A model generated the notes under the pieces. It saw only the letters and a program-made list of their open reading frames with translations. It was not told the DNA's origin and ran no database searches. Shown here piece after piece: positions 63,501 to 64,000 of a DNA stretch of 64,000 bases; the stretch's first letter is position 1, and the number at the start of each line of letters is the position of its first letter. This DNA is from Clusia tigrina (Eukaryota; Arthropoda; Insecta; Diptera; Clusiidae). The position numbers were made by a program, and so were the translations under genes. The stretch is from assembly GCA_920105625.2 (NCBI GenBank), contig OV050030.1, forward strand, positions 251,317,889 to 251,381,888. Direction: 5' to 3'.

Positions 63501-64000
63501 CTTGTCAATTTAAGTTATCGCTCAAAGCTATGCAACACTTGAGTCCCAAATCAAACACTGATAAAACTTCAAATGGCCCTAGCTTCTATACGGTACGTCC
63601 TACACCTATCAAAGTTTGCAACATACAAATGCTTGTAAGTTTTTACTGGAGCGTCACAAAACCTTGAAATTTTGTAACAATAAAGTACTCGAGCCTCTTG
63701 TCAAGTTAAGCTATCGCTCAAAGCTATGCTACCCTTGAGTCTCAAATCAAACACTGATAAAACTTCAAATGGCCCTAACTTCTATACGGTACGTCCTACA
63801 CCTATCAAAGTTTGCAACATACAAATTCTTCTAACTTTTACTGGAGCGTCATAAAACCTTGAAATTTTGTAACAATAAAGTACTCGAGCCTCTTGTCAAT
63901 TTAAGCTATCGCTCAAAGCTATGCTACCCTTGAGTCCCAAATCAAACACTGATAAAAAACTTCAAATGGCCCTAGCTTCTATACGGTCCGTCCTACACCT
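60515..64000. repeat. Satellite block with partial further copies of the 28-mer
   Basis: The first part matches the 57950-58600 region at 2538 bp (CATACGAATGC at 58341 and 60879). From about 61380 the order matches the region around 55900-56600. A 7-monomer step of 1371 bp is also visible (CAGATTAAAG at 61980 and 63351), and CAAATTCTTC returns at 63822. The block is therefore a rearranged partial copy of the units to its left. No gene is seen. Confidence 0.8.

Larger units (their letters stand above)
49029..64000. repeat. 196-bp satellite DNA array, right block (~76 monomers)
   Basis: The array resumes directly after the element with the same monomer and orientation as the left block. Subfamily variants differ from the left block. 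Markers frequent here include GATAAAAAACTTC (two extra A), CAGATTAAAGACTG, CTTCTAATGACCC, TATGCAACACTTG and CAAATTCTTCTAAC. The CTCGAGAATTTTG and CGTAAAATCTTG types common on the left are not seen. The window ends inside a monomer, so the array continues beyond it. Confidence 0.98.

Noticed and set aside
1..64000. CRISPR-like array of repeats and spacers
   Set aside because: The whole ~196-bp period is conserved with no unique spacers, and the retroelement is eukaryotic. This is satellite DNA.

Overview
The window is one long tandem satellite DNA array interrupted by a single LTR retrotransposon. It holds no host gene, tRNA, rRNA or CRISPR array that I can support. The source is a eukaryote. 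The Bel/Pao element points to a metazoan, most likely an insect and possibly a dipteran, but I cannot name the species. The block looks like pericentromeric or other constitutive heterochromatin; that placement is inference.

Layout. Positions 1-42768 are head-to-tail copies of a ~196-bp monomer (about 37% GC by my count of a consensus copy, one orientation throughout, roughly 218 copies). Positions 42769-49028 are a 6,260-bp Bel/Pao element on the minus strand. It has two 265-bp LTRs and is flanked by a 5-bp target-site duplication (CTACC) made from monomer sequence. Positions 49029-64000 resume the same satellite (roughly 76 copies).

The satellite is not a simple homogeneous array. Diagnostic substitutions and small indels recur at fixed distances, showing nested higher-order repeats (HORs) and segmental duplications. 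Left of the element I measured offsets of 980 and 1176 bp (5- and 6-mers), 1960 bp, 3527 bp and 6467 bp (10-, 18- and 33-mers), 1343 bp (7-mer with deletions), 1751 bp (9-mer), 977 bp, and 7025/8002 bp. Right of it I measured 5492 bp (28-mer, two full tandem copies), ~2540 bp (13-mer) and 1371 bp (7-mer). Monomer length variants (196, 195, 188, ~180, 198, 208 bp) act as lineage markers.

The retroelement reads right to left: 5' LTR (48764-49028), leader, a 715-aa Gag-protease frame, a 1071-aa reverse transcriptase/RNase H/integrase frame whose stop lies just inside the 3' LTR, a purine tract, and the 3' LTR (42769-43033). The two coding frames overlap by 61 nt in different registers. Neither contains an internal stop, and the LTRs differ at only 3 of 265 positions, so the insertion is recent. 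Together the frames would supply capsid, protease, RT, RNase H and integrase for copy-and-paste transposition; the frame break may disable this copy.
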